From assembly GCF_003344625.1 (NCBI RefSeq), contig NZ_QPKJ02000001.1, positions 992,001 to 1,056,000 of the forward strand: 64,000 bases of DNA, read 5' to 3'. The number at the start of each line of letters is the position of its first letter. Within the stretch, counting starts at the first letter, position 1. A program made the position numbers and the translations under genes. Under the pieces are notes generated by a model. The model made no database searches. It was not told the origin of the DNA and saw only the letters and a program-made list of their open reading frames with translations. Source of the DNA: Solirubrobacter deserti (GTDB taxonomy: Bacteria; Actinomycetota; Thermoleophilia; Solirubrobacterales; Solirubrobacteraceae). Of this stretch, positions 16,920 through 26,217 are shown in pieces.

Positions 16920-18894
16920 CCACCGCGGCGCCGAGCGCCGCGATCATCTGCTCGGGCGGCTGCGGGCGCCCGAGCAGGTAGCCCTGCACGAACCCGCAGC
17001 CCGCCGCGCGCAGCAGCTCGAGCTGGTCCTCGGTCTCCACGCCCTCGGCGACGACGTTGAGCTCGGCGGCGCGGCCGATGCTGACCGCCGCCTCGATGAT
17101 GCGGCGGTCGCGCTCGCCGGTGTAGCGGGCGACGAAGCCGCGGTCGAGCTTGATCCCGTTCAGCGGCAACGTCGCGAGCCGGGTCAGGCTCGAGTAGCCC
17201 GTCCCGAAGTCGTCGAGCGAGATGTACAGGCCGGCGTCCGCGAGCCGCACCAGGGGGTCGATGCCGGCGTCCCCGCCCTCCATCAGCGTCGTCTCGGTGA
17301 TCTCCAGCCCGATCCGCTCGGGCGGCGTGCCGGTGGCCTCGAGCGTTCCCAGGATGCGGTCCTCCAGGTCGGGATCGCTCAGCTCGCGCGCGGCGACGTT
17401 GACGCTGACGCGGATGTCGTCCGGGAACCGCCGGGCCTCGATGCACGCGCGGTGCAGCACCCAGCGGCCGATGCCCGAGATCAGCTGGGCGTCCTGCTCG
17501 GCGACGGGCAGGAACCGCGCGGGGCCGAGCAGGCCCTCCTCCGGGTGCTGCCAGCGCACGAGCGCCTCGACGGCGACCGTGCGGAACGGGTCGAGCTCCA
17601 CGATCGGCTGGTAGACGAGGCGCAGCTCGTCCTTGGCGATCGCGCGCCGGATGCCGTCCTCGACCTTGAGGCGGTCGCGCAGGCGGCCCTCCATGGCGTG
17701 GTCGAAGATCTCGAACGTGTTGCCGCCGCGGGCCTTGACGCGCTGCATCGCGGCGTCGGCGCTCTGCAGCAGGTCCGCGGCGCGCTGGCCTTCCTCCTCG
17801 ACGGCGATCCCGACCGAGGCGGTGATCTGGCTGCCGGTCTCCAGCGGCTTGAGCAGCGCGCCGCACAGCCGCTGGGCGAGCTCGGCGGAGCTGCGCTCGT
17901 CCTCGCACTCGGCCAGGACGGCGAACTCGTCGCCGCCGATGCGTGCGAGCGCGTGGGACGCTTCCAGCACGCCGCGCAGGCGGCCCGCGACCTCGCACAG
18001 GACGGCGTCGCCGGCGGCGTGCCCGTGCGTGTCGTTGACGGCGCGGAAGCGGTCGAGGCCGACGAGCAGCACGACCACGCGGCCGCGGTGCTCGCGCCTG
18101 AGCGCCTGCTCGAGACGTTCCTGGAAGAGCAGGCGGTTCGGAAGGCCGGTCAGCGGGTCGTGCAGCGCCTGGTGGGCGACCTGCGCCTGCAGCCGGCGCG
18201 CCTCGGTGACGTCGTCGATCGCGATCACGACGCCCTTGAGGGCGCCCTCGGGCCCGCTGCGCAGCGGCGTGTAGTTGGTGGAGACCTCGACGGTCTCGCC
18301 GTCCGGGCGCGTGATCCGTTGTGCCACGTCGCGCACGATCTCCCCGCGCGTGGCCCGCGCGCCGGGATGGTCGGGGTCATCGAGGAACAGGGGCGAGCCG
18401 TCCGCGTAGCGCAGCTGCAGCGACTCCCACCAGACGGGGTCGTCGAGCAGCTGCTCGCGCGGGATGCCGAGGATCGCGCAGGCGGCGGGATTGGCGTCCA
18501 CGACGGCGCCTGCGAGGTCCACGGTCAGCAGCCCGTCCTCGACCGTCGCGATCACGGCCCGTAGGCGCTCCTCGTTCTCGCGCAGCGCGGTCACGTCCTC
18601 GGTATGGGCGAGGATGCGGTCTTCGCCGATCGGGACGAAGCTGATGGCGAGCCGGCGCTCGTGGTACTGGAGCTCGCGCTCGACGGTCTCGCCGGTGCGG
18701 GCCACGCGCGCCAGGTCGTCGGCGATCTCGGGCCGGTCGGCGAACACCTCGGTCACCGGGCGCCCGATGCGCTCGGCGAGCCGTTCACCGGTCAGGTCGA
18801 ACGCGGCGCGATTGGCGTGTTCGAGCCAGAAGTTGCCCTTGGCGCGGTGCCAGACGTAGCACGGCACCGGTATCCCGTCGAGTTGTGCGTGCAA
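16912..18894 (-). CDS. PAS-PAS-GGDEF-EAL cyclic-di-GMP signalling protein
   Basis: About 660 residues. Two N-terminal PAS domains (first with VPCYVWHRAKGNFWLEHANR, second with AVIATVEDGLLTVDLAGAVV) precede a GGDEF domain (HDPLTGLPNRLLFQERLEQA, ALARIGGDEFAVLAE) and an EAL domain (VEALVRWQHPEEG, NVAARELSDPDLE, LDDFGTGYSSLTRL, IKLDRGFVARY, VVAEGVET, QGYLLGRPQ). Both active-site motifs look intact; the RxxD inhibitory site before GGDEF is absent. It could make or degrade c-di-GMP in response to a PAS signal. I chose a TTG start at 18894 preceded by AGAAAGG; the frame is open to 18972, so the start is uncertain. No transmembrane helix. Confidence 0.88.
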   Translation of the reverse strand: MHAQLDGIPVPCYVWHRAKGNFWLEHANRAAFDLTGERLAERIGRPVTEVFADRPEIADDLARVARTGETVERELQYHERRLAISFVPIGEDRILAHTEDVTALRENEERLRAVIATVEDGLLTVDLAGAVVDANPAACAILGIPREQLLDDPVWWESLQLRYADGSPLFLDDPDHPGARATRGEIVRDVAQRITRPDGETVEVSTNYTPLRSGPEGALKGVVIAIDDVTEARRLQAQVAHQALHDPLTGLPNRLLFQERLEQALRREHRGRVVVLLVGLDRFRAVNDTHGHAAGDAVLCEVAGRLRGVLEASHALARIGGDEFAVLAECEDERSSAELAQRLCGALLKPLETGSQITASVGIAVEEEGQRAADLLQSADAAMQRVKARGGNTFEIFDHAMEGRLRDRLKVEDGIRRAIAKDELRLVYQPIVELDPFRTVAVEALVRWQHPEEGLLGPARFLPVAEQDAQLISGIGRWVLHRACIEARRFPDDIRVSVNVAARELSDPDLEDRILGTLEATGTPPERIGLEITETTLMEGGDAGIDPLVRLADAGLYISLDDFGTGYSSLTRLATLPLNGIKLDRGFVARYTGERDRRIIEAAVSIGRAAELNVVAEGVETEDQLELLRAAGCGFVQGYLLGRPQPPEQMIAALGAAVAT

Positions 18895-19013
18895 GGTTCG
18901 CCTTTCTGGACGCTCGCGGACCCTGTGGGTACCCGTCCAGCCCCGTTGTAGTCGTCCGCACACTGACCGCACGGTCGTTGTTCGACCCGCGCGGATCCGG
19001 GCATATTTGACTC

Positions 19014-19667
19014 ATGGACGCCCTGGACATCCCCCGCCTGCGCGGTGTGTCGCACGCCTACGCGTTCTTCTTCGCCCTGGTGGCGGCGGTCTGCCTGATC
19101 GTGTTCACGCCCGGCGGCGCGCCGCGGATGGCCGCGGCGGTCTACGGCGCGGGCCTGTGCGCCGTCTTCGGCGGCAGCGGCCTCTACCACCGCTGGCGCT
19201 GGAACCCGCGCTGGCGCCCGATCCTGCGCCGCGTGGACCACTCGACCATCTACCTGTTCATCGCCGCCTCCTACACGCCGGTCGGCATGCTGGTGCTCTC
19301 GGGCACGGTGCAGTGGATCGTGCTGATCACGGTCTGGTCGGGCGCGCTCGCGGGCGTGACGCTCTCGGTCGCGTGGATCAACGCGCCGCGGGCCATCTGC
19401 GCGCTCTGTTACGTCGCCCTCGGCTGGGTCGCGGTGGTGGCGTTCCCGCAGATGCACGCCGAGCTGCCCGGCATCGCGCTCGTGCTCCTCGGCCTCGGCG
19501 GCCTCTTCTACACCGTGGGCGCGATCATCTACGCGCTCGGGCGCCCGAACCCGTGGCCGGCCGTGTTCGGCTTCCACGAGATCTTCCACGTATTCGTGAT
19601 CCTCGCCGCGATCACGCACTTCATCACGATGGCCGGCTGGATCGTGCCGTCCGGGCTCGACGCTTAG
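19014..19667 (+). CDS. hemolysin III (HlyIII/PAQR) family membrane protein
   Basis: 217 residues, seven hydrophobic segments. Conserved motifs are GLYHRW, RRVDHSTIYLFIAASYTPVG and GFHEIFHVFVILAAITHFI. The His/Asp/Ser set is the putative metal-hydrolase site of the PAQR/HlyIII family (YqfA/TrhA-like). The bacterial function is mostly linked to membrane-lipid homeostasis; haemolysis is not implied. It is divergent from the GGDEF-EAL gene. Confidence 0.9.
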   Translation: MDALDIPRLRGVSHAYAFFFALVAAVCLIVFTPGGAPRMAAAVYGAGLCAVFGGSGLYHRWRWNPRWRPILRRVDHSTIYLFIAASYTPVGMLVLSGTVQWIVLITVWSGALAGVTLSVAWINAPRAICALCYVALGWVAVVAFPQMHAELPGIALVLLGLGGLFYTVGAIIYALGRPNPWPAVFGFHEIFHVFVILAAITHFITMAGWIVPSGLDA

Positions 19668-19676
19668 CTCTAACGC

Positions 19677-20099
19677 ATTCAAGTCCAGCTGCTGCATCCT
19701 GAGGCGCGGGTGCCCACCCGTGGGCGCGAAGGCGACGCCGCCTACGACCTCGCCTGCGTGGAGCCGTTCACGCTCGCGCCGGGCGAGCGGGCGCTGATCG
19801 CCACGGGCGTCGCGGTCGCGATCCCGCCGGGGTTGTGCGGGCTCGTGCTCCCGCGCTCGGGGCTGGCGATCAAGCACGGCATCTCGTGCGTGAACGCTCC
19901 CGGGCTGATCGACCCCAACTACCGCGGCGAGCTGCGCGTGATCTTGATCAACCACGGCTCCGAGCCGTGGAGCGCGCAGGCCGGCGACCGGATCGCCCAG
20001 CTGCTGCTGGTGGCGTTCGCCGCGCCGGCGCTGCAGGCCGTGGACGCGCTGCCGGACAGCGATCGCGGAACCGGAGGGTTCGGCTCCAGCGGTCGCTGA
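19677..20099 (+). CDS. dut: deoxyuridine 5'-triphosphate nucleotidohydrolase (likely non-AUG start)
   Basis: Hydrolyses dUTP to dUMP and pyrophosphate, keeping uracil out of DNA. All five dUTPase motifs are present: GDAAYDLAC, PRSGLAIKHGIS, NAPGLIDPNYRGEL, GDRIAQLLL and the C-terminal RGTGGFGSSGR. The first GTG (19710) would begin at VPTRGREGD and drop the first beta strand. In the same frame upstream, bases 19677-19709 encode IQVQLLHPEAR, which matches the usual N-terminus before PTR, and the only codons there that could start are ATT (19677) and CTG (19689 or 19692). A stop lies two codons before the ATT. I annotate the ATT start (140 residues). Confidence 0.88.
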   Translation: MQVQLLHPEARVPTRGREGDAAYDLACVEPFTLAPGERALIATGVAVAIPPGLCGLVLPRSGLAIKHGISCVNAPGLIDPNYRGELRVILINHGSEPWSAQAGDRIAQLLLVAFAAPALQAVDALPDSDRGTGGFGSSGR

Positions 20100-20112
20100 G
20101 TACCTTGGGCGC

Positions 20113-20865
20113 ATGCGACCGCTGTGGCTGCGCCTGGCCGGTGGGTTCGTGGCGCTCGGCGCCGCGGCGGGCGGGCTCGTCCTGGTCTGGACGACGCTGT
20201 TCTGGCTGTACTGGTCGTTGACGCCGGTGCTGGCGGCGCTGGTCGTCGTCGCGGTCTCCCCGCTCGCCGCGTGGCCGCTGTTCGCGGGGCGCTGGGCCGA
20301 CGGGTCCTGGGGCGTGCTGCAGCAGACCGCGCTGGTCGTCTCGGCCGGGGCCTACGCGCTCGTCGCGCTGGCCGCCGACGCGAAGGCGCTGCACGCGGTG
20401 ACGACGCGCGAGGAGTACGCCACGCCCGCGATGGAGTGCGCGGGCTGGCTGGCGCTCGCCGCCGGCGCGGCGCTCGTGATCGCGACGCTGGCCGCCACGG
20501 CGCCGATGGAGCTGCCCGACGCCGCCCTCGCCTCGCTCATCGGAGTGCTCGGGCTCGCGGGCCTGGGGAGTGCGGGTGCGGCGGTCGCGATCGCCGCCGG
20601 GCCGAGCTCGTGCGAGCGGTTCGAGTTCAGCCGGGCGGCCTGGGAGCGCGACCCCACGCCGGTGGCCGAAGGGCTCGTGCGCTGCCGGACGCTCGTCGGT
20701 ATGAGCGAACGCGAGGTCCAGCGGGTGCTCGGCGGTCGCCTCGGCCGGACGAGCTGGCACGCGGGGTCCGTCGACGACGGCTTCTTCGGCGCCGACGCAC
20801 GCCTATCCGTGCGCTACGCCGGTCGCCACGTGCGGTCTACGCGCTTGGACTACGTCCACCGTTGA
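20113..20865 (+). CDS. membrane protein with C-terminal BamE/SmpA-like segment
   Basis: 250 residues. Four to five hydrophobic helices occupy residues 1-175 (for example LVLVWTTLFWLYWSLTPVLA). The soluble C-terminus includes VRCRTLVGMSEREVQRVLGG and GFFGADARLSVRYAGRHVRS. This GMSEREVQRVLG pattern resembles the fold of SmpA/BamE-like outer-surface domains, where a GMT/GMS-xxxV-xxLG motif is typical. The resemblance is weak and the function unknown. The 3' end overlaps hflX by 29 bp on the opposite strand. Confidence 0.7.
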   Translation: MRPLWLRLAGGFVALGAAAGGLVLVWTTLFWLYWSLTPVLAALVVVAVSPLAAWPLFAGRWADGSWGVLQQTALVVSAGAYALVALAADAKALHAVTTREEYATPAMECAGWLALAAGAALVIATLAATAPMELPDAALASLIGVLGLAGLGSAGAAVAIAAGPSSCERFEFSRAAWERDPTPVAEGLVRCRTLVGMSEREVQRVLGGRLGRTSWHAGSVDDGFFGADARLSVRYAGRHVRSTRLDYVHR

Positions 20866-22165
20866 GCGAGAAGCGGCTGTAGCGCTCGGCGACGACCGGG
20901 TGCAGCCGGGCGGTCAGGCGCACGCCCTCGGGCGTGTCCTCGCGGCCCATCTCCCCCGCGATCTCGTGGATCTCATGCACGAGGCCGCCCTCGTCGTACG
21001 GGAGCAGCAGCTCGACGTCCTGCAGCGTCTTCTCGAACTCCTCGTGGATGCGCTCCTGGAGCTCCTCGAGGCCCTCGCCGGTCTGGGCGGACACGAGCAC
21101 TGCGTCGGGATGGCGGAAGGAGAGCTCGCGGCGACGCTCGTCGTCGAGCGTGTCGGCCTTGTTGAGCACGAGCATGCGGGTCGAGCTGCCGGCGCCGATC
21201 TCCTCCAGCACGTCCTCCACGGCGCGGGTCATCGCCATCAGCTCCTCCTCGTCGGCGGAGGCGTCGACGACGTGCAGGACCAGGTCGGCGAGCTTGGTCT
21301 CCTCCAGCGTGGCCGCAAACGCGTTGACCAGTTGATGCGGGAGCTTGCGGATGAAGCCGACGGTGTCCGTCACGAGGAACGTGCGGCCGTGCAGCTTGAG
21401 CGTGCGCGTGGTCGGGTCCAGCGTGTGGAAAAGGCGGTCCCGGACGCCGACCTCGGCGCCCGTGAGCGCGTTCAGCAGCGTCGACTTGCCCGCGTTCGTG
21501 TAGCCCGCGAGGGCGACGTTGGGCAGGTGCGCGCGCTCGCGCTCGGCCCGCTGGGTCGCGCGGGTGGACTTGACGTCCTCCAGCCGGCGGCGCAGGACCG
21601 TGATGCGGTCGCGCGCGAGGCGGCGGTCCGTCTCGATCTGCGATTCGCCCGGGCCGCGGGTGCCGATGCCGCCCACGCCGCGGCCGGCGCCCAGACGCTC
21701 CAAGTGCGTCCACAGGCCGCGCATGCGGGCCATGTTGTACTCGAGCTGGGCGAGCTCGACCTGCATCTTGCCCTCGGCGGTGTGGGCGTGCGAGGCGAAG
21801 ATGTCCAGGATCACCGACGTGCGGTCGAGCACCGGCAGATCCAGCGCGGCCTCCAGGTTGCGCTGCTGGCGGGGCGTGAGCTCGTCGTCGGCGACGACCA
21901 CGTTCGCGTCGAAGCGCTTGAGCAGCGGCTTGATCTCGTCGACCTTGCCCGGGCCCATGTAGAGGTTGGGGTGCGGGCTGTCGCGCTTCTGGGCGAGCTC
22001 GCCGACCGTGGCGACGCCGGCGGTGCGCAGGAGCTCCTTGAGCTCCTCCAGGTCGGCCGTCTCCGGCGAGGCGGCGATGCAGAAGGCGCGTTGGCGGGCG
22101 CGGCCCTCACCGGGCTGCGCGACGGGACGGGACTGGGTTGTGCGGCCGTTACGAGAGCGTTCCAA
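20837..22165 (-). CDS. hflX: ribosome-associated GTPase HflX
   Basis: 442 residues with a TTG start; the ATG just upstream is out of frame. The N-terminal glycine-rich HflX domain includes NLYMGPGKVDEIKPLL and DELTPRQQRNLEAAL. A coiled linker has RGVGGIGTRGPGESQIETDR. The G domain has GYTNAGKSTLLNALTG (G1), VTDTVGFIRKLP (G3) and LNKAD (G4). HflX binds 50S subunits and splits stalled ribosomes under stress. It is divergent from dapE by 28 bp. Confidence 0.92.
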   Translation of the reverse strand: MERSRNGRTTQSRPVAQPGEGRARQRAFCIAASPETADLEELKELLRTAGVATVGELAQKRDSPHPNLYMGPGKVDEIKPLLKRFDANVVVADDELTPRQQRNLEAALDLPVLDRTSVILDIFASHAHTAEGKMQVELAQLEYNMARMRGLWTHLERLGAGRGVGGIGTRGPGESQIETDRRLARDRITVLRRRLEDVKSTRATQRAERERAHLPNVALAGYTNAGKSTLLNALTGAEVGVRDRLFHTLDPTTRTLKLHGRTFLVTDTVGFIRKLPHQLVNAFAATLEETKLADLVLHVVDASADEEELMAMTRAVEDVLEEIGAGSSTRMLVLNKADTLDDERRRELSFRHPDAVLVSAQTGEGLEELQERIHEEFEKTLQDVELLLPYDEGGLVHEIHEIAGEMGREDTPEGVRLTARLHPVVAERYSRFSLNGGRSPSA

Positions 22166-22193
22166 GGCTTCCCATTCTAGAGTCCCCGGACCT

Positions 22194-23252
22194 ATGCCCG
22201 TTGCCCCTGCGCCGAGCGAGTCCGAAGCCGCGGAGCGCCTCGCTGCGCGCACGCTCGAGCTGATCGACATCGCCTCGGAGTCCCGCCACGAGGCCGCGCT
22301 CGCCGAGCACGTGGCGAGCGTGCTGCGCGGGGGCGGCGCCGTGGTCGAGGACCTCGGCGACTCCTGTGTGCTCGCCTACCCGTCCGAGACGCGCCCCCAG
22401 GTGCTGCTCGCCGGTCACCTCGACACCGTGCCCGCGCAGGACAACCTCCCCGGTCGGATCGAGGACGGCCGCGTGTTCGGGCTCGGCGCTTCGGACATGA
22501 AGGGCGCCCTGGCCGTGATGATCGAGCTCGTGCTGGCGCGGGTGCCGTACGCGGCGGTGTTCTTCCCCCGTGAGGAGCTGCCGGCGACCGAGAGCGCGCT
22601 CGCGCCGCTGCTGGAGCGGCACACGCTCCAGCAGGAGTTCGTGGTGGTGATGGAGCCCACCGACGGCGAGCTGCACGCGGGCTGCCTGGGCAACATCAAC
22701 GCCACGTGGACGTTCACCGGGCGCAGCGCGCACTCCGCGCGGCCGTGGCAGGGCGTCAACGCCATCCACCAGGCGGCGCTGGGGATCGCGGCGCTCGCGG
22801 CCGCGCCCTCGCTGCCCGTCGACTTCCACGGACTCACCTTCCACGAGGTGGCGTCGGTGACGAAGGTCAGCGGTGGGATCGCCATGAACGTGGTCCCGGA
22901 GACGGCGACGGCACACGTCAACTTCCGCTACGCGCCCGGCCGCACGCCGGCCGAGGCCGAGGCGCGGCTGCTCGCGCTCACGCAGGGCCTCGGGGCGCTG
23001 ACGGTGGACGGGAACGCGCCTTCGGGCGCCGTCGCCGTCGATCACCCGCTCGCACAGAAGCTGATCACCGCGGGCGACCTGCACGTCGCGCCCAAGCAGG
23101 CGTGGACGCCCGTGGCCGAGTTCGCCGCGGCCGGCTACCCCGCGGTGAACTTCGGACCGGGCGAGACCGCGCAGGCGCACCAGCGCGGCGAGGGCATCGG
23201 CGTCGACCGGCTGCTGCACGCCCACCGCGTCCTGGAGGCGTTCGGCGCATGA
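22194..23252 (+). CDS. dapE: succinyl-diaminopimelate desuccinylase (actinobacterial type)
   Basis: 352 residues, M20 metallopeptidase family. Metal-binding motifs are LLAGHLDTVPAQDN (His, Asp), FGLGASDMKGALAVM (bridging Asp) and FFPREELPATES (catalytic Glu). The dimerisation domain holds TGRSAHSARPWQGVN, and the last metal His lies in NFGPGETAQAHQRGE. It removes succinate from N-succinyl-LL-diaminopimelate in lysine and peptidoglycan synthesis. The stop overlaps the dapC start (ATGA), so the two successive steps are encoded together. Confidence 0.9.
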   Translation: MPVAPAPSESEAAERLAARTLELIDIASESRHEAALAEHVASVLRGGGAVVEDLGDSCVLAYPSETRPQVLLAGHLDTVPAQDNLPGRIEDGRVFGLGASDMKGALAVMIELVLARVPYAAVFFPREELPATESALAPLLERHTLQQEFVVVMEPTDGELHAGCLGNINATWTFTGRSAHSARPWQGVNAIHQAALGIAALAAAPSLPVDFHGLTFHEVASVTKVSGGIAMNVVPETATAHVNFRYAPGRTPAEAEARLLALTQGLGALTVDGNAPSGAVAVDHPLAQKLITAGDLHVAPKQAWTPVAEFAAAGYPAVNFGPGETAQAHQRGEGIGVDRLLHAHRVLEAFGA

Positions 23253-24361
23253 TCAGGCTCTCCCCCGTCCTCGACGGGCTCGGCACCTACCCGTTCGTGA
23301 AGCTCGAGGCCGCGCGGGCGCGGCTGCGCTCCCAGGGCGTGGAGCTCATCGACTTCGGCATGGGCGAGCCGCGTGAGGAGACCCCGGCGTTCATCCGCGA
23401 GGCGCTCGCGGCGGCGATCCAGCCGCTCGCGCCCTATCCCAGCGCGGTCGGGCTGCCGGAGCTGCGGGCGGCGATCGCGGGCTGGGCGCAGCGCCGCTTC
23501 GGCACTTCGCTGGACCCCGACACGCAGATCGTCCCGACGCTGGGCTCCAAGGAGGCGGTGTTCGGGCTCGCGCACGTGTTCGGCGGCGACCAGGTCGTGA
23601 TCCCGCAGCCCGCCTATCCCGTCTACGACCGCGGCGCGCGCTTCGCGGGCAAGGAGGTCGTCGAGCTGCCGCTGCGCGAGGCCGACGGCTGGCTGCCGGA
23701 CCTCGGCGCCGTCGACTGGTCGCGCGTCGCGATCCTCTGGCTCAACTACCCGAACAACCCGACGGGCGCGACCGCGCCGCTCGACTTCTACGTCGAGGCC
23801 GCGGCGCTGGCCCGCAAGCACGGGTTCGTGCTGGCGTCCGACGAGGCGTACTCGGAGCTGTACTTCGGCGACCGCGCCCCCGAGTCCGCCCTCCAGCTCA
23901 CCGACCTGCGCCACGTCGCGGTGTTCAACACGCTGTCCAAGCGCTCGTCGATGCCCGGCTACCGTTCCGGCTTCGTCGCGGGCGACCCGGAGATCGTCGC
24001 CGCGCTCAAGAAGTACCGGCCGAACGTCGGCGTCGCACCTCCGGACGTGCTCCAGCACGCGGCGATCGCCGCCTGGAACGAGGAAGCGCACGTCACCGAG
24101 GTCCGCACCCGTTATCAGGCCAAGCGTGATCTGTTGCTGCCGGCGCTCGAGGCGCTGGGGCTGCGCTCCGCGGGCGGCGACGCGTCGTTCTTCCTGTGGA
24201 TGGAAGGGTCCGACGAGCTCGCCGCCCGCTGGCTCGAGCGGGGCGTCATCGTCGCGCCCGGCTCGTTCTTCGGCCCTGCGGGCGAGGGCTACCTGCGGCT
24301 CGCGCTCGTCCCGCCGCTGGACGCGATCGAGCGTGCGGTCGAGCTCATGCGAGCACCTTGA
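23249..24361 (+). CDS. dapC: succinyldiaminopimelate aminotransferase
   Basis: 370 residues, fold-type I PLP aminotransferase. Visible motifs are [68 protein letters not shown], the PLP lysine in [18 protein letters not shown], and LRLALVPP near the end. It makes N-succinyl-LL-DAP from the keto form, directly before DapE. ATGA-coupled to dapE; 17 bp of 3' overlap with the convergent chemoreceptor gene. Confidence 0.88.
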   Translation: MIRLSPVLDGLGTYPFVKLEAARARLRSQGVELIDFGMGEPREETPAFIREALAAAIQPLAPYPSAVGLPELRAAIAGWAQRRFGTSLDPDTQIVPTLGSKEAVFGLAHVFGGDQVVIPQPAYPVYDRGARFAGKEVVELPLREADGWLPDLGAVDWSRVAILWLNYPNNPTGATAPLDFYVEAAALARKHGFVLASDEAYSELYFGDRAPESALQLTDLRHVAVFNTLSKRSSMPGYRSGFVAGDPEIVAALKKYRPNVGVAPPDVLQHAAIAAWNEEAHVTEVRTRYQAKRDLLLPALEALGLRSAGGDASFFLWMEGSDELAARWLERGVIVAPGSFFGPAGEGYLRLALVPPLDAIERAVELMRAP

Positions 24362-26168
24362 AGCGCCGCACGAGCTCGTTGAGCTGCTCGGCGGTGCCGG
24401 CGAGGGTCTGAGCCGACGCGGCGATCTCCTGGGTCGCCGCGCTCGTCTGCTGCGTGGACGCCGACACCTGCTCGGCGGACGCCGAGGACTGCTCGGCCAC
24501 GGCCGCGACCTCGGTGATGTCCTGCTCGGCGCGCGTGATGTCGCCCGCGATGCCCTGGGCCGACGCGGCGATCTCGCCGACGCGGGCGCCCATCTCGTCG
24601 ATGCTCGCGCCGATCTGCTCGAACGCCGCGCGCGTGCGCCGCACGGTCTCGACGCCCTCCTCGGTCTGCTGCGCGCCGGCGCGGACGATTTCGACCGCCC
24701 GGCCGGTCTCGGCCTGGATCTCGGAGATCAGCGCGGCGATCTGGCCCGACGCGGTCTGGGACTCCTCGGCGAGCTTGCGCACTTCGTCGGCGACGACGGC
24801 GAACCCCTTGCCCTGCTCGCCGGCGCGGGCGGCCTCGATCGCGGCGTTGAGCGCGAGCAGATTGGTCTGCTCGGCGATGCCGGTGATCGTGTCCACGATC
24901 CCGCCGATGCGCTCGGAGCGCTGCGACAGGTCCTGGATGGTGACGCTGACCTGCTCGCTGGAGGTCGCGACCTGCTGGATCGCGGCCGTGGCGTGCTCGG
25001 CGGCCTCGGCGCCGCTGCGGGCCGCGGCCCGGGCGCTGTCGGCGGCCTCGGCGGTGGCCTGCGCCGTCTCGGCGCTCGCGTCCGCGGCGCGCGCCGCCTG
25101 CTGGACGGCCTCGCGCGTGGACTCGACCATCCGCACCTGGCGCTCGGCGCCCTGCGCGACGTCGCCCACCGCGGCGGCGATCTCGCCGACCGCGCGGCCC
25201 GTCTCGTCCGACGTGGACGCCATCTCGCGCGACGCCTCGTTGAGCGTGCCGGCGCTGTCGGTGACGTCGCCGACGAGCCGGCGCAGGTTGCCGACCATCG
25301 CCGCGAGGGCGTTGCCGAGAACGTCGTGCTCCGAGCGCGGCTCGACGTCGACCGTGAGGTCGCCGGCGGCGATGCGCTCGGCCACGCGCGCGGACTCGCT
25401 GAGGTAGGTCGAGAGGTCCTCGAGCGCCTCGCGGGTCTCCGCCAGGCCGCCGTCGGCCGCGGCCGGCTCACCCGTCGCGAGCTTGCGCATGCGCGCGGCG
25501 TCGGCGGCCACCGGACGCGAGATCGTCCGGCTGATCAGGAAGGTGAGCAGCGCGATGATCGCCAGCACCAGCCCGGTCTCCCAGGCGACGGTGATCGTGG
25601 CCGAGCGCACCGCGGCGTCCACGTCGTCGACGTAGATGCCGGTGCCGACGATCCAGCCCCACGGCTCGAAGCCGGCGACGTAGGAGAGCTTCGGCACGGG
25701 CTGCTCGGCGTTCGGCCGGTCCCACATGTAGTCGACGAAGCCGGCCTTGTCGGCCTTGACGACGTTGACCATCTCCACGAACAGGCGCTTGCCGTTCGGG
25801 TCCTGGTTGGCGCTGAGGTCCTTGCCCTCGAGCTCGGGTTTCATCGGATGCGCGACCATCACGGGGCGCATGTCGTTGATCCAGAAGTAGTCGTTGTCCC
25901 CGTAGCGCATCGACTTGACGGCGGCGATCGCGCCGGCCTGGGCCTGCGCGCGCGTCAGCTCGCCGGCCTGCTCGCGGGCCTGGAAGCCCGCGATGGTCGT
26001 CAGCGCCGTGTTCGTGAGGTCGCGCACCTTGTCCTGGCGCGCCTCCGTCTCAGTGGGACGCACCTCGGCGAGGCGCGTCCAACCCGTCGCAACCACCCCG
26101 AGGGCGGCGATCACGACGATCACCCACAGTTTCACCGGCACCCGTGTGCCTCGGAATCGGTCAAGCAT
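24345..26168 (-). CDS. methyl-accepting chemotaxis protein with periplasmic Cache domain
   Basis: 607 residues. The first transmembrane helix is [20 protein letters not shown]. An extracytoplasmic single-Cache (sCache_2) domain follows, with [21 protein letters not shown] and [19 protein letters not shown], then a second helix ([20 protein letters not shown]), HAMP, and a long cytoplasmic signalling coiled coil. The hairpin tip is [20 protein letters not shown] followed by [18 protein letters not shown]. It should feed the CheA/CheW system encoded at 53.5-61.4 kb. There is no CheR-docking pentapeptide at the C-terminus (it ends VRRFKVLA). A FliA/WhiG-like promoter motif lies just upstream of the ATG. 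Confidence 0.93.
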   Translation of the reverse strand: MLDRFRGTRVPVKLWVIVVIAALGVVATGWTRLAEVRPTETEARQDKVRDLTNTALTTIAGFQAREQAGELTRAQAQAGAIAAVKSMRYGDNDYFWINDMRPVMVAHPMKPELEGKDLSANQDPNGKRLFVEMVNVVKADKAGFVDYMWDRPNAEQPVPKLSYVAGFEPWGWIVGTGIYVDDVDAAVRSATITVAWETGLVLAIIALLTFLISRTISRPVAADAARMRKLATGEPAAADGGLAETREALEDLSTYLSESARVAERIAAGDLTVDVEPRSEHDVLGNALAAMVGNLRRLVGDVTDSAGTLNEASREMASTSDETGRAVGEIAAAVGDVAQGAERQVRMVESTREAVQQAARAADASAETAQATAEAADSARAAARSGAEAAEHATAAIQQVATSSEQVSVTIQDLSQRSERIGGIVDTITGIAEQTNLLALNAAIEAARAGEQGKGFAVVADEVRKLAEESQTASGQIAALISEIQAETGRAVEIVRAGAQQTEEGVETVRRTRAAFEQIGASIDEMGARVGEIAASAQGIAGDITRAEQDITEVAAVAEQSSASAEQVSASTQQTSAATQEIAASAQTLAGTAEQLNELVRRFKVLA

Positions 26169-26176
26169 GCCCCGAT

Positions 26177-26203
26177 CGGTCGGCCGCTCGGGGCAGAACT
26201 TGC
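26177..26203 (-). promoter_or_regulatory. candidate FliA/WhiG-type (sigma-28 family) promoter of the chemoreceptor gene
   Basis: On the minus strand: GCAAG (26203-26199), 14 nt, then GCCGACCG (26184-26177). This resembles TAAAG-N14/15-GCCGATAA. Only 8 nt separate the -10 motif from the ATG at 26168, so the transcript would be leaderless or nearly so. The match at -10 is partial (GCCGA core only). Confidence 0.4.
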
Positions 26204-26217
26204 CGCTACGTGAGCTT

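Noticed and set aside
16912..18894. Degenerate, enzymatically dead GGDEF/EAL protein
   Set aside because: GGDEF and all main EAL catalytic residues (EAL, N, E, DDFG, K, E) are present; only the inhibitory site is missing.
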